This document shows positions 21,401 through 32,996 of a stretch of DNA of 64,000 bases, piece after piece. The number at the start of each line of letters is the position of its first letter. Position 1 is the stretch's first letter. The notes under the pieces are model-generated. The model was not told where the DNA came from. It saw nothing but the letters and a program-made list of their open reading frames with translations, and searched no databases. The translations under genes were made by a program, and so were the position numbers. Location: the NCBI GenBank assembly GCA_029844215.1, contig CM056721.1:12846368-12910367 (forward strand), written 5' to 3'. The stretch is from Przewalskia tangutica (Eukaryota > Streptophyta > Magnoliopsida > Solanales > Solanaceae).

Positions 21401-24400
21401 TGTAAATTAAAATAACATAATTGAAAACGCTGGGTTGCCTCCCAACAAGCTGTCTTTAACGTCTTTTAGCCGGACGCAAGTTCCTTAGACTTACTAGCCC
21501 TGGGGTGGATTAAGTCCCCAACCAATCCATTTCCGCCACATTTGGCGCTTCCTTTTTCTCCTTTTCTTTTTAGCATTATCGGTAGTAGGGAGTTCCGGAA
21601 CAATTACCTCATTTAGTGTCATCTCAAAGAAACCATGCTTGCTTTCGGGCTCATCACTCTTTGGTTGCATTGCAATGGCTCGCGTGGGTTTGGTGGTGTT
21701 GATTGCAAAACACCCACTTACGCTTCTTGGCTCAATGACGTGTTTAAAGACTTTAAACACCATCTCTTCGCTTCTCCACTCTTGGCGTTAGCTCTCCTCT
21801 TCAACGCCAATCAAGGCTCTACCTGCTAGGAATGGCCTCCCAATATGATCGGGATTTGCATCTTCTTCCATATCCGAGGAAATCTGCAGAAAGAAAAAAT
21901 TTCCTACCTTCACAATCACATCCTCGATCTTCCTCGTGGATGAACCACCGTCCCGCTGGCCAGTTGCAGACTCACGGTGGTGGTTCGCTTCTCCTAACTC
22001 CAATCTTTTGAAACCGATAGGGCATCAAATTTATACTCGCCCTAAATCACACAAGGCTCATGTTGCAAGTCACCCCGCCCATCGCACGGTAGTGTAAAGC
22101 TTCCAGGTCCTTTAGCTTTGGTGGCAATTTCTTTTGTAAGATAGCACTACACTCTTACGTTAGTGCTACTATCTCATATTCGGCCGCTTTCCTCTTTTTC
22201 CCCAAGATTTCTTTCATGAACTTGAAATAAGATGGCATCCGCTCCAAAGCCTCTATAAACTAGATGTTGATGTGCAACTTCCGAATACCTCCAAGAATTT
22301 GGAAAATTGTTTATCGACCGCCTTCCTTTGTAATCTCTGGGAAAGGAATCTTTTCAGATACTCCTTCTCCGGAGTTTTCTATCACCGGGCTAGGTTCACC
22401 ACCTTATCTTTTTCTAACTCGCTCTCTCAACTATTGGCCGGCGCCGTTTGCTCCAATTGTTTTCCACTTCTCAATCGCACCGCTTACATTGCTCCTGATT
22501 TACCTCGCATTGCTGCAATGTCCCCGTGCTCGATGTTTGCTCGCTTTGCTAGCCGCCCTACTGTGTTTCCAAGTTTCAACGAGGATCTAGATTCTCGTTA
22601 TAAATCGCGTGCGGGCGTTGCGCCGCCATGGCCGCTAAGCTCATCTCGTTTTTCACGACCGTGCATCGAGCCGCTGAGGCCGGGGCTTGAGTGAAGCGGT
22701 CATGATTCTGCATCGGTTCTGCATCGCCCCTATACCGATTCACGCCTCGATATTGGTTCTGCTGGCCCTGTACTGATTTTGCCGCCCCGCATCGATTTTG
22801 CCGCCCCGATCTCCTTTCCATGAGAAGTTTGGGTGATTCTCCACCCCGGATTATAAGTGTTTGAGTAGGGTTGTTCCGCTGCCTCCGTAGCTACCTACCG
22901 CTGACACTCGCCGCTCCATCGGGATGTTGTTGGGATCCGAAGGACACCTATCAAATGTATGTGCCGCCACATATCTCACGCTTTTTCTGCACAAGATTCA
23001 CCGACACAAGATGTTGCCGCAATTGTTTCGCTGTAAGAGCCACTCAGGCGCTCAAAGCAAGAATAAGATCTACTACGGACCCACGCTTCTTCTCCCACCG
23101 TTGCCTCTCTTCTGACATGGTTGTTAGTGGCCATATCTTCTAATAACTCGTGGGCGTGGTCGCTTTCCTCATGAATGCTCCACTGCGCACGCATCTATGA
23201 TGGTTCTCGTCAGACCGCCACTTGTAGAAAATATGAACCAAGTTCCACAACTCAATGCAATGGTGTGGACACTTCCTCTGTAGATCCTTGAATCTCTCCC
23301 ATGCTTCATATAAGGACTCTCCATCACGATAGAAGTTGTTCAACTCCTCTTAATTTTGCCGCTACAGGTGGAAAGAACTTGGCTAGGAATTTCGTGCCAC
23401 CGTGCATGTAAATATCGAATCACCGCAGTGAATTCAACCATACTTTTGCTCTATCCTCGAGTGAGAAGGGAAAGAGCCTCAACTGACGCATCATCGCAAC
23501 GCCGTATATTCGAAAGGCACATAGCTCCAAGAAATTTGCTATGCGTATACGTGGATCCTCCACGGCGATCCTCCGAATCGCATCAGGCCGCACCATGCTC
23601 GTAATCGCCGGTTTTATCTCGAAATTGTTGCTCTTATTGTAGGAGCCTAATGCAAGTCTGTGCTCCATTCACTCGTAACACATAATCTCCTGCACTTCTT
23701 TCCGCCGGATTCGAACTCTATCCTCCATATCTATCGCACTTGCCGAGGATCTCCGGGTTAAGTTGATTTTCACCTAACCCTTCTCTCATCCTGTTATTGT
23801 TGGGAGCACCGCCCATTTCTATCAACGTTGTAATTACCGATTCTTCTGCTCGCTTATGTGCTTTCTCAATTTTCGGATCAAGGGAACAAGAGTGTCGCCT
23901 CCTCTTCTCCTTCGCATAAACCGATATCCCGAGAAAGATCAAAACAAACAAAGAATCACTAAGACTCGATTTTCGTAGAAACTAAAAAAATAAAAAATAA
24001 AAAATTAAATCCAAATTAGAAATTAAAAATAGATAATTTGATATTGAACTATTGCCTAATCCTAAGAACTACGCCAAAAACTTGACGCGAAAAGATGCAC
24101 ACACTTTAAACGCAAGTGCACGTTATCGTATCAAGTAGTATAGTCTTAGATAAGACCGAATATCGCCCTCTAGGATTAGGTTCAAGTACCAACTATCTAT
24201 TTTATAGTATCTATTTGGCGAATTAATACTTGATTGGTTGTTTATAACTAAGAATTTCAAAAGCTATTTAAATGTAAAGAATTACTTGGATGTGATGAGA
24301 ATAGGCTTCATGTATCCTTACTATCCGCTTATGTTACTTGTTAATGCATTACTTATGGTGTTCTTCTTTTGGAGAAAGCAGTTTACTAAATCGCTTTATA

Positions 24401-25447
24401 CTCCCGTTAGGGTTATATAAACACTCAACCTCAGATTGTTCCTTACCTAACTTTCACGATAAGGGTAACTCTATAGAGGATTAAGCACAAAACCTAGTTG
24501 AGTCACGCACAATGCGCAAAATTAGGGTTGTTAAGCCTCTCATCAACGCTTACAAATCTAATTGAGGTATTTTCATCCCCAATTCAAGACCGTCTACCCA
24601 ACTTACAGATATTCACAATCCTCCTTTCGTAACTGATTAGAAATCATATAGTGATAACTAGTTGTCAATTAGCTACCAAAATTCAACTCAATTATTGGAT
24701 AGATCTCTCAATAAGAATAATAACCATAAGCATGCATTACTTTATAACATAAAGTTCAAGAATTCAACATAGAAAGTTCTATAAGAGAATTAGTTCCTAG
24801 CCATGAATATGACAAGAACTAATTCAAAGTTCATCATGCAAAACCGAAATAAATAAAGGAAAGGAAAAAGAAATTACTAAGCTAATGGTATCCAAACTCC
24901 AAGTCAAGAATCTTGAGTTGTGCAAGAAAGGGAACCCTCAAAAACTGCCTAGGGTTCTCCTTATATAGTTTTAGAACGCCTCCTTCTTTTCCTTCCAGTG
25001 CTCGCCCAAAAATCCACAAAGACCTAATTTTTCCGCGCTGGCCATGGCGCGGCGCCTAAAGTTCTCGCAATACTGGTGTTTTGGCGCCGCTGCCCGATAT
25101 TCGCTGTTCGAGAGCGCGGCCTGCAACTCTGTGGCTTCTGATGTTTAGCGCCGCGCTGCTTTCGTCTTCGAGCCGCGGCACAATCTTCGCAGCTTCGAAT
25201 AGCGCCGCGCCCGCTGTCGCAGCAGGAGGCCATGCGCAGTCTGGATTTCAGCCTGCTTGCCACTTTCTCCGCTTTCACTCTAGTACTCCTCTTTTTCCCT
25301 CTTTTCGCTCCTTTTCCGCCATTTGGCCACTTTAACCATTTTGACTCAAAAGAAAGAAAACTATCCTAATACGACACTTTGTATGTACAAACGGGACAAA
25401 AGACTAACTAGATCGACTCAAAAGGTGTATATAAAATACACCGATCA
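18429..25447 (-). mobile_element. Non-autonomous Athila/Tat-like Gypsy element inside left chromovirus LTR
   Basis: The element is 7019 bp with LTRs at 18429-19821 and 24083-25447 (start TGATGCGCG, end CACCGATCA) and a perfect ATATT target duplication (18424-18428, 25448-25452). It reads on the minus strand. The 4.26-kb interior encodes a Gag and an aspartic-protease-like domain only; no RT or integrase motif was found. The primer site next to the right LTR is damaged in this copy (about 24059-24080). The Athila/Tat assignment rests on Gag motifs and on the tRNA-Asp primer site in the sister copy. Confidence 0.87.
21480..23960 (-). pseudogene. Athila/Tat-like gag and protease remnants (left copy)
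   Basis: Minus-strand pieces carry Gag motifs in several frames: IANFLELCAFRIYG and LEDRAKVWLNSLR (about 23560-23420), then GESLYEAWERFKDLQRKCPH (about 23325-23265). Further on, EEDANP with RPFLAGRALIGVE (about 21870-21790) and EEMVFKVFKHAIEP-type sequence (about 21765-21720) match the retroviral-type protease end of Athila/Tat Gag-Pro. No Asp-Ser/Thr-Gly core could be confirmed. Frames are broken repeatedly, so no protein can be made as written. Confidence 0.75.
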
Positions 25448-26402
25448 ATATTCCCACAGATTAGTACAGCTTTATTGCTTCAACGTCTGCCTTCCGATTC
25501 CGACGAATCCGAGGCAAAGAACTTCAAACTACAATAACTCTCAACTCGTAAGTCCGTTTTAATAAATCTTTATATATATCTGTCCGTAACAGAGAGACTT
25601 ACAACCATGGAAATTTTCATATAATTCTAATAAGTAAAACTCAATAAAAACAGTCCGTAATTATGTCTTTCCGAATTTCGACCAAATCTAAGGCAGAAAC
25701 TTTGAACTATGATAAATTTCAAACCGTACGTCCATTTTACCTCATTTTTTGTTCTATATGATCATATTAGAGAGGTGTACAATTCCTCCGAATTTCATCA
25801 AATTCTAACAATTATAACTCAGTGAGAACAGTTCGTAAAGTTCATGACGCAACTAGTTGTCTAAACAATCAAAAGTTCAATATTTCTTTTCAACACTCAA
25901 TTCTTATTCTAACATGTATTGAACTAAAAATAAAGGATGTTACTAAGAATTTCTGAGTGAGAAAACTCACCTTGTAAGTGTGAAAAAGATTGTGGTTCGG
26001 TTGCTACAAGTGGTCCTTGCTCCTTAGTGTTCCCTAATTTTCTTGTTCTCCTTCCTCCCTTGATATTTTCTTGATTTTTTTCCTTCTTGTTCACTTGTTT
26101 TTTTCTGATTTTCTAACCTTTATGTTATGTCATTTGTTTGTGTGTAAATACAATGTATAAATGAAGGAGTTTTCTATAACTTATGGGAGGTGAAAAACCA
26201 AAAGATCAAGGAAATGAAAAGGGGAAGGGTAAAAAGGAAGACGTGCATATTCCTATCTGCATGCATCTTCATTTTTTTTTTTCTTTTGTTTCTTTTTTTT
26301 TTTTGTTTTTTTGTTTTTGTTTTCTTATTTTCATTTTATCTATCTATTTTATCCAACTTTAACACTAACTCTATCCCATGCAATTTATTCTTTGTTTTCT
26401 TC

Positions 26403-26433
<31 letters not shown>

Positions 26434-26482
26434 TAACCCAACCACAACTATATATTATTTTTTTTTTTTTCCGGATTTTACA

Positions 26483-26650
26483 TTCTCTCCTCCTTAAGCA
26501 ACATTCGTCATCGAATGTGAATAAGGTCGTAACATAATCACATAGACCCAATAATGTTTATTGTTATTGTAACAAATTTGGGGCTTCACATTCTCCCTTC
26601 CTTAAGAAGCATTCGTCCTCGAATGAGAATAAGGTTGTAACACATGCATA
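26483..26650 (-). repeat. Duplicated polypurine tract / LTR-junction region
   Basis: Plus-strand segments at 26483-26538 and 26591-26645 are near copies, each opening TTCTC(T/C)C and containing CATTCGTC(A/C)TCGAATG and AATAAGG. On the minus strand each gives a purine tract directly followed by TGT. The distal copy abuts the real LTR; the proximal one abuts TGTGAAGCCCC, which resembles the start of a different LTR. Confidence 0.65.
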
Positions 26651-26689
26651 AAGACACGCAAATGACACACATATGAAGTACTATGTAAT

Positions 26690-29600
26690 GCATTTTTTTT
26701 TATTAACTTAGTCAAATAGGAACGGATATTTGACTTTCATCGCCTCTTCCGCTTCTCAGGTGGCTTCCTGTGGAGTGGTTCCTCCATAGACCTTCACTAA
26801 GCAATATCTTTATTTCTAAGGCGCTAACCTTCCTATCAAGTATTTCCACCTAACTTCTTCATATTGAAGCTCCTCATTAAGAATTATCTCACGGGAAGGA
26901 TGACGTGACTTGGATCGCAAGTATTTTCGTAACATTGACACATGAAATACCGGATGACCGCCTTTCTCTGTGGAAGTGCTAATTCGTAAGCCACATTCCC
27001 CACTCTTCGCAAGATCTCATATGGCCCAATAAACTTTGGGCTCAATTTCCCTTTCTTACCAAAGCGCATCACTCCCTTCATTGGGGACACTTTTAAAAAT
27101 ACTTTCTCCCCCTCTTGGAATTCAAGATCTCTTTTCCGATGATCCGCATAGGACTTATGACGACTATGAGCTGTTTTGATCCGCTCCCGAATCATCTGTA
27201 CCTTATCATTTGTTTCTTGAATGACTTGGTCCGAACAGTTGTCTCACCCACCTCGAACCATCCAAGTGAGACCTACATTTTCGTCCCATATAATGCTTCA
27301 AACGGGGCCATTTGTATGCTAGAGTGAAAACTATTGTTGTGGCGAACTCAATTAGACATAGATGGTCCAACGGCTTCCCTGAAAATCTAACACACAAGAT
27401 CGCAACATGTCCTCAAGTGTTTGAATTGTTCGCTCAGCTTGCCCATCTGTTTGCGGGTGGAAATTCGTGCTTAACTTAACTTTTGTCCCGAGACCCTGCT
27501 GGAAACTTTGCCAAAAGTGTGAGGTGAACTGGGAACCCCTATCTGAAATAATTTGTAAAGGAATCCCGTGTAACCGCACAATCTCCTTCAAATAAATCTG
27601 TGCATCGTGGTGCGCGATACGTAGTCTCGACCAGTAAGAAATTGGTGACTTTGTGCGATCAACAATCACCCAAATAGAATCATACCCTTCTCGAGTTTTC
27701 GGTAGACCAGTTACAAAATCCATATGAATCGCCTCCCATTTCCACATGGGGACACCGATGTCCTAAAGTAGTTCACCAGGTTTTTGATGTTCAACTTTCA
27801 CCTATTGGCATGTAAAACACCTTCCGACAAACTTCGCAACATCTTTCTTCATTCCGTCCCACCAGTAATTTGCCTTGAGGTCCTGATACATTTTTGTTGA
27901 CCTGGATGAATGGAATATCTTGTGTTGTGACCCTCATCTAAGATCTTCCTCCTTAGATCCTTTACCGTAGGAACACATAACCTACCCTTATACCGGGCGG
28001 TTCCGCCATTATCTCCCAATGTAAATCGTGAAGGTTTTCTTGTTGATCCTCTCCAAATCCAACAAACTCCGTATCCTCAAACCGACTTTCTTTTATTTAC
28101 GGCTAAGGCGCATCGCGAGGTATCATGTACCACCACCCTACCTTCACCGATCTCGCTTAACCCCGAGGTTTCCCAATCTTTGTACCTCCTAACAATACCT
28201 TCTTTGTATTGCCAAATGGGCTGTTGCCCATTGATCTCCCATCGAGCGTCACCACCACGTTAGCTTTCCTGGGATGGTAAAGAATACTAAGGACATAATC
28301 CTTAAGCAACTATAACCATCTTCTTTGTCTGAGATTCAAGTCCTTCACGTGGTTATGTCGCAAACTCTTATGATATGTAAATATGTCCACATGCACACCA
28401 TACAAATAATGTCTCCATATTCGTAAGGCAAACACCACCGCAGTTAATTCCAAGTCATGAGTTGGGTAATTCCTCTCATGTATCTTCAATTGTCTAGATG
28501 CATACGCAATAACATTTCCGAACTGCATCAAGACACATCCTAACCCAACTCTAGAGGCATCGCAATAGACTGTGAACCATTCTTGTCCCGATGGTAAGGT
28601 TAGGACTGGTGCAGTAGTCAACAATTCCTTTAGTTTCTGAAAACTTGCTTCACATGCTTCGACCATCGTACTTAACCGCTTTTTGAGTCAACCGGTCAAA
28701 GGAGCAACAAGACTAGAAAACCTTTACGAATCTTCTATAATACCCACCAAATCCAAGAAACTTCTAACCTCCGCCGAGTGGTCGGTTTGGCGATTCTTCG
28801 CTTCTATCTTACGGGGTCTAGCATAATTCCATCCTTTGACACAACATGGCCCAAAAAGGCTACCTTTTCCAACCAAAATTCACACTTTGAAAATTTAGCA
28901 TATAGTTTCTCCTGTTTCAAGACTTGAAGCACTACACTCAGACGCTTCTTCATGTTCTTCAACACTCTTCAGAAATTAGGATATCATCTATGAACACAAT
29001 CACGAACAAATCTAGGAATGGTTTGAAGATTCTGCTCATTAAATCCATAAAAGTCTTTGGGGCATTGTTAACCCAAAAGACATGACCAAGAACTCATAAT
29101 GGCCGATCGGGTTCTAAAGGCTGTTTTGGATATATCATCCGGATTTATTTTCACCGGTGATATCGAACGAAGATCAATCTTGGAAAATAGCTAGCTCGCG
29201 AAGTTGGTCAAAAAGATCATCGATTCTTGGTAATGGGTACAGGTTCTTGATCGTGACCTTATTGAGTGCCGATAATCGATGCACATTCGAGCGATCCGTC
29301 TTTCTTTTCACAAACAGATCGTGCACCTGAGGGAAACACTAGGCCTTATAAAGCCTTTATCCGTAAGATCCTTCAATTGTTCTTTTAACTCCTCAATTCA
29401 CTGGGCCATTCGATATGGAGGAATAGAAATAGTCTTGTACCGGAATTAACTCTATGGCAAACTCCACTTCTCTATCCGGAGGAAGGCATGGAAGATCTTC
29501 AGAAAACCTCGGAAAATTTCGAACAATAGAACATCGCATCACTGGGGATTCTTTTTGGGTATCCACTATATTAGCCAGATATGCATACTCCACTCTGTGA

Positions 29601-30025
29601 CTTCTCAATAACTTTTGAGCCCCAAGGTAGGAAATAAATTGACCTGAGGATATTCCAACCCTACCCCTTATAACAACACGGTTCTCGGGAAAAGTTAATC
29701 TCACTATCTTTCGTCGACAATCTAACATGGCATAACATGCCGACAACCAATCCATACCCAAAATGACGTCGAAGTCTACCATATCAAGTAGTACTAGGTT
29801 CACCATTGTTCCCCTGCCATTAACTTCTAATGGGAAATTATTTACCACCCGAGAGGCCCAAATTGAGGACTCTACTGGTGTCATAACCTCAAAAGATTCA
29901 CTTAAATAAGAAGGTTCTACGTGTAAATTCTTAGCAAATCCCATTGACACATATGAAAATGTAGAGTCGGGATCGTATACTACAAATGCAGGAATACTCG
30001 AGACTAGCAAAATATCTGTGACCAC
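26690..30025 (-). pseudogene. Chromovirus pol: protease, RT, RNase H, integrase, chromodomain-like tail
   Basis: The protease (30025-29393) has YDPDSTFSYVS, with Asp where the active-site Gly is usual, and VILGMDWLSA. RT is fragmentary, with MSFG (about 29060) and VFIDDIL (about 28990), the catalytic DD. RNase H (28666-28310) has FTVYCDASRVGLGCVLMQ and YPTHDLELTAVVFALRIWRH. The integrase has KMYQDLKANYWWDGMKKDV with CFTC (about 27880-27810), AIHMDFVTGLP, IISDRGSQFTSHFWQ and FHPQTDGQAERTIQTLEDML, so the DDE residues are present. The tail GEKVFLKVSPMKGVMRFGKK is followed by a damaged chromodomain-like piece ending EAEEAMKVKYPFLFD (about 26705-26750). Two stops after CFTC look like CAG to TAG changes. 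Confidence 0.88.
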
Positions 30026-30977
30026 CGCATTAGATGCTTCTGCCTCATTCCTCTGGGCAAAGCGTAGAGCCGATTAGAATTGTTGGGTTGTTGACCTCCC
30101 TGACTCTGACGGGGTTGGTTTCCCTGATTTCCAGAGGCGATGTGGTTGCTTCGACCTCCCGAATAGATTTTATTTGAGTCCTCTTTTTGCAATCCCGACA
30201 TAGTGGCCTGATTTTCCACGATTATAACATGACTTCGTTAAGAGCCGACATTCTCCAGCGTATTTCTTTGACAAATCTTACAAACCGGTTTGTCCCTCGC
30301 GTGTTAGGATTGGTGGCCTTGCTCACTTGGTGATTAAACCAACTGCTCATTTTAAGCTTGAAATAAGATCGCCCATAGATTGGTTCGGTCTTGAAGATCC
30401 CTTACTAAACTCCCGCTTCGATTTTGACTCGACTAAATGATCCCGACGTCCAAACCTTTTCGCGAATACTTTTTTTGTTGCTTTAGCAAAACCTTCTATC
30501 CTCGTTGTCATACCGATGATCCGAAGGTATGCCCGATAATGGGCTAATGTCACTACCTTCTCTTCCAAGTTTGGGTTTAAACCCTTAACAACTCTTTTGA
30601 CCTTCTCCTTCTCAGGAATAATATGCGTTGTATCAGAGGTCGACAATCGGATGAATTAGGTATTGTATTATATCACATTGCGGTCTCCTTGTTTCAATTG
30701 TTCAAACTCCGTCGAGCGCATCCTTGCGTATTAGGCATAAATTTCTCAATGAATGCCGCTCAACCCTCCCAAGTCATTGGTGGTGACATCGGGGACGATT
30801 TTTCCTAAAATTTCTCCACCACACCCGTGTGTCGTCCACTAACCGTGCGATTACCAAATTGACGTCATGCGTCTCCACACATCCTCGTGTAAACAGTAGG
30901 TTTTCTACCACATCGAGAAATACTATTGGGTTAGACTTGTAGTCCTTCCCTGTATAGATATGTTCCCTTATTCTCAC
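30004..30977 (-). pseudogene. Chromovirus gag with degenerate zinc knuckle
   Basis: Gag begins near 30977 with a segment containing NPIVFLDVVENLL and DDTRVWWRNFRKNRP, typical of chromovirus Gag. It continues through EKEKVKRVVKGLNPNLEEKV (30600-30540) to a zinc knuckle near 30205-30225, where CYNRGKSGHY lacks the second Cys. Several frames are needed, so it is inactive as written. Confidence 0.8.
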
Positions 30978-31944
30978 AAAATTTGCCCCATAGTCTATCT
31001 GATACCTCTCCTACCTTTTCGGTCGGTGCGATACATCTGGTTATTTTATCGTTGTACACTCCCTTCCACAATCCTTTGAAGGAGGTAGTACGAGAACCAA
31101 GTCTTTGAAAAGACTCAAGATAGGCACGAGAAGAGTATGAAAGAAGTGAAACTTTAGGATGTTATTCCGTTTACTTATTACTAAGGTGGCGCGCACACCG
31201 TCGCAATAAGTAACCGTTCAAACACCCAACTAGAAGAAAAACTTCCTAGAATCTCTTAACCTGGCTTTGATACCAACTTGTCACGCCCCAAATTTTCCTA
31301 AGTCTTTACTTAGGGCGTGATGACACCTGGACAATTACTTCCCACCAGGAGCACCATTTAATTCTCTTTATTTAGAAATTTGAACTTATATTCAAATACG
31401 GAGCGATTAATAAAAATAACAATAAAGAAATATGTTTATGACTTTATATGAAAAAAACATAACGCGAGCCCATGCTCGTGCAAATATTGTTTCTACATAG
31501 ACATACTGACAAAGATTATTCTAAGTTGGAAGGGAGACTATTCCACACGGGCATTTCCCGAGACACTGGAACTGACATCCTGAACCTGACGAATACCAAG
31601 CCCGAAGCAATGGACTTGGTATGACAAGAGGCTGCGGGACGATCGCTAGCCTTGGCGTGGAGTCTTTCCTCTATCACGCTTTCCTGAAACATGTTAAATA
31701 AAGAGTCAGCCCTACCATCGGTGAGTGAGAACCTTACCCTGCAATTCAAAGTAACACCACAATATTCCAAGTGCAATCACATTATAACGTAATAAGCATA
31801 TTGCAAAAACATATCAGGTTACAACATCTTTAAATATGCAACAACTCCTCATAGGAAATTCTCGGTTTAACTAACACTTCATTTTATCTCGTATTATACG
31901 TTAAGACATTTCCCTGCATTTCCACATGTTTATTACATTTATAT

Positions 31945-32455
31945 ATTTGTGAACGCGTATTCACTTTTCATATTTATATATAGGTGAACACGTATTCATC
32001 TTTCATATTTGTTGCGTGCAACCCGATCCATTATATTTACGTATTTGTGAACACGTATTCACTTTACGTTTTGTTGCGGCGCAACCCGATCCATTATGTT
32101 TACGTATTTGTGAATGTGTATTCACTTTACGTTTTGTTGCGGCGTGCAACCCGATCCATTATATTTACGTATTTGTGAACATATATTCACTTTACGTTTT
32201 GTTGGGCGTGCAACCCGATCCATTATGGTTACGTATTTGTGAACGCGTATTCACTTTACGTTTTGTTGCGCTGCAACCCGATCCATTATATTTACGTATT
32301 TGTGAACATATATTCACTTTACGTTTTGTTGCGGCGTGCAACCCGATCCATTATGTTTACGTATTTGTGAACGCGTATTCACTTTACGTTTTGTTGCGGC
32401 GTGCAACCCGATCCATTATATATTTATATATTTATGTGAACACGTATTCACTTTT
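31945..32455. repeat. ~61-bp minisatellite in right chromovirus LTR
   Basis: The counterpart of 17395-17905 with the same unit and about the same copy number. The palindrome centre varies more here (GCGGCGTGCAAC, GCGCTGCAAC). Confidence 0.9.
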
Positions 32456-32996
32456 CATATTTTTCAGAAGATCAAATAAATACTATTATCTTTTCTAACA
32501 TTCTGTCATTCATACTTGTAACGATTATAACTTTTTAACCATAACTCCAACTAAGGTGTTTCTCAAGCGGAAACTAAGGTAAGACGGGGATCTTTCACTG
32601 TACCAAATTTCATTTAAAACTACTTTGGGTAACTAACACAAATTTATCCTCAAAACAGCCACATGAAATTTATTTCGGCAGAATATTTATTAAACAACAC
32701 CCAATCTCAGAATAGTCATAACTCCTAATCTGTAAACCCGTTCAAGCCCCAAAAAATCTCAAAACGACGAGAACAGAGAGCTACACGTCTCCATGTGAAC
32801 CATCCTTTCATATTCTGTACCATTTGGTACAGTTTTACACTTTTATTCGCTGCCCTTCCTGAATCTCGATAGATCCGAGGCAGAAACTTTAAACAGAGAT
32901 AACTCTCAATCCGTAAGTCGGATAGACCCCTGTAAGGTCTCAAAATGTCCACAACAAAGAGATCTAGAACTTTCATTTAGAAACAATTTTCATATT

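Larger units (their letters stand above)
16756..26482 (-). repeat. Chromovirus 3' LTR (left copy) with embedded Athila/Tat-like element
   Basis: A 9727-bp copy made of LTR 16756-18428, the nested element 18429-25447, and LTR 25448-26482. It matches 31279-41075 along its length. It contains a ~61-bp minisatellite near one end, a (TA)n tract (about 26405-26429), and a terminal hairpin-forming segment (16757-16798). Confidence 0.9.

Noticed and set aside
26190..26537. Phe-rich 115-codon frame
   Set aside because: It translates poly-T and (TA)n tracts in the LTR; the sister copy at 40819-41235 diverges in frame.
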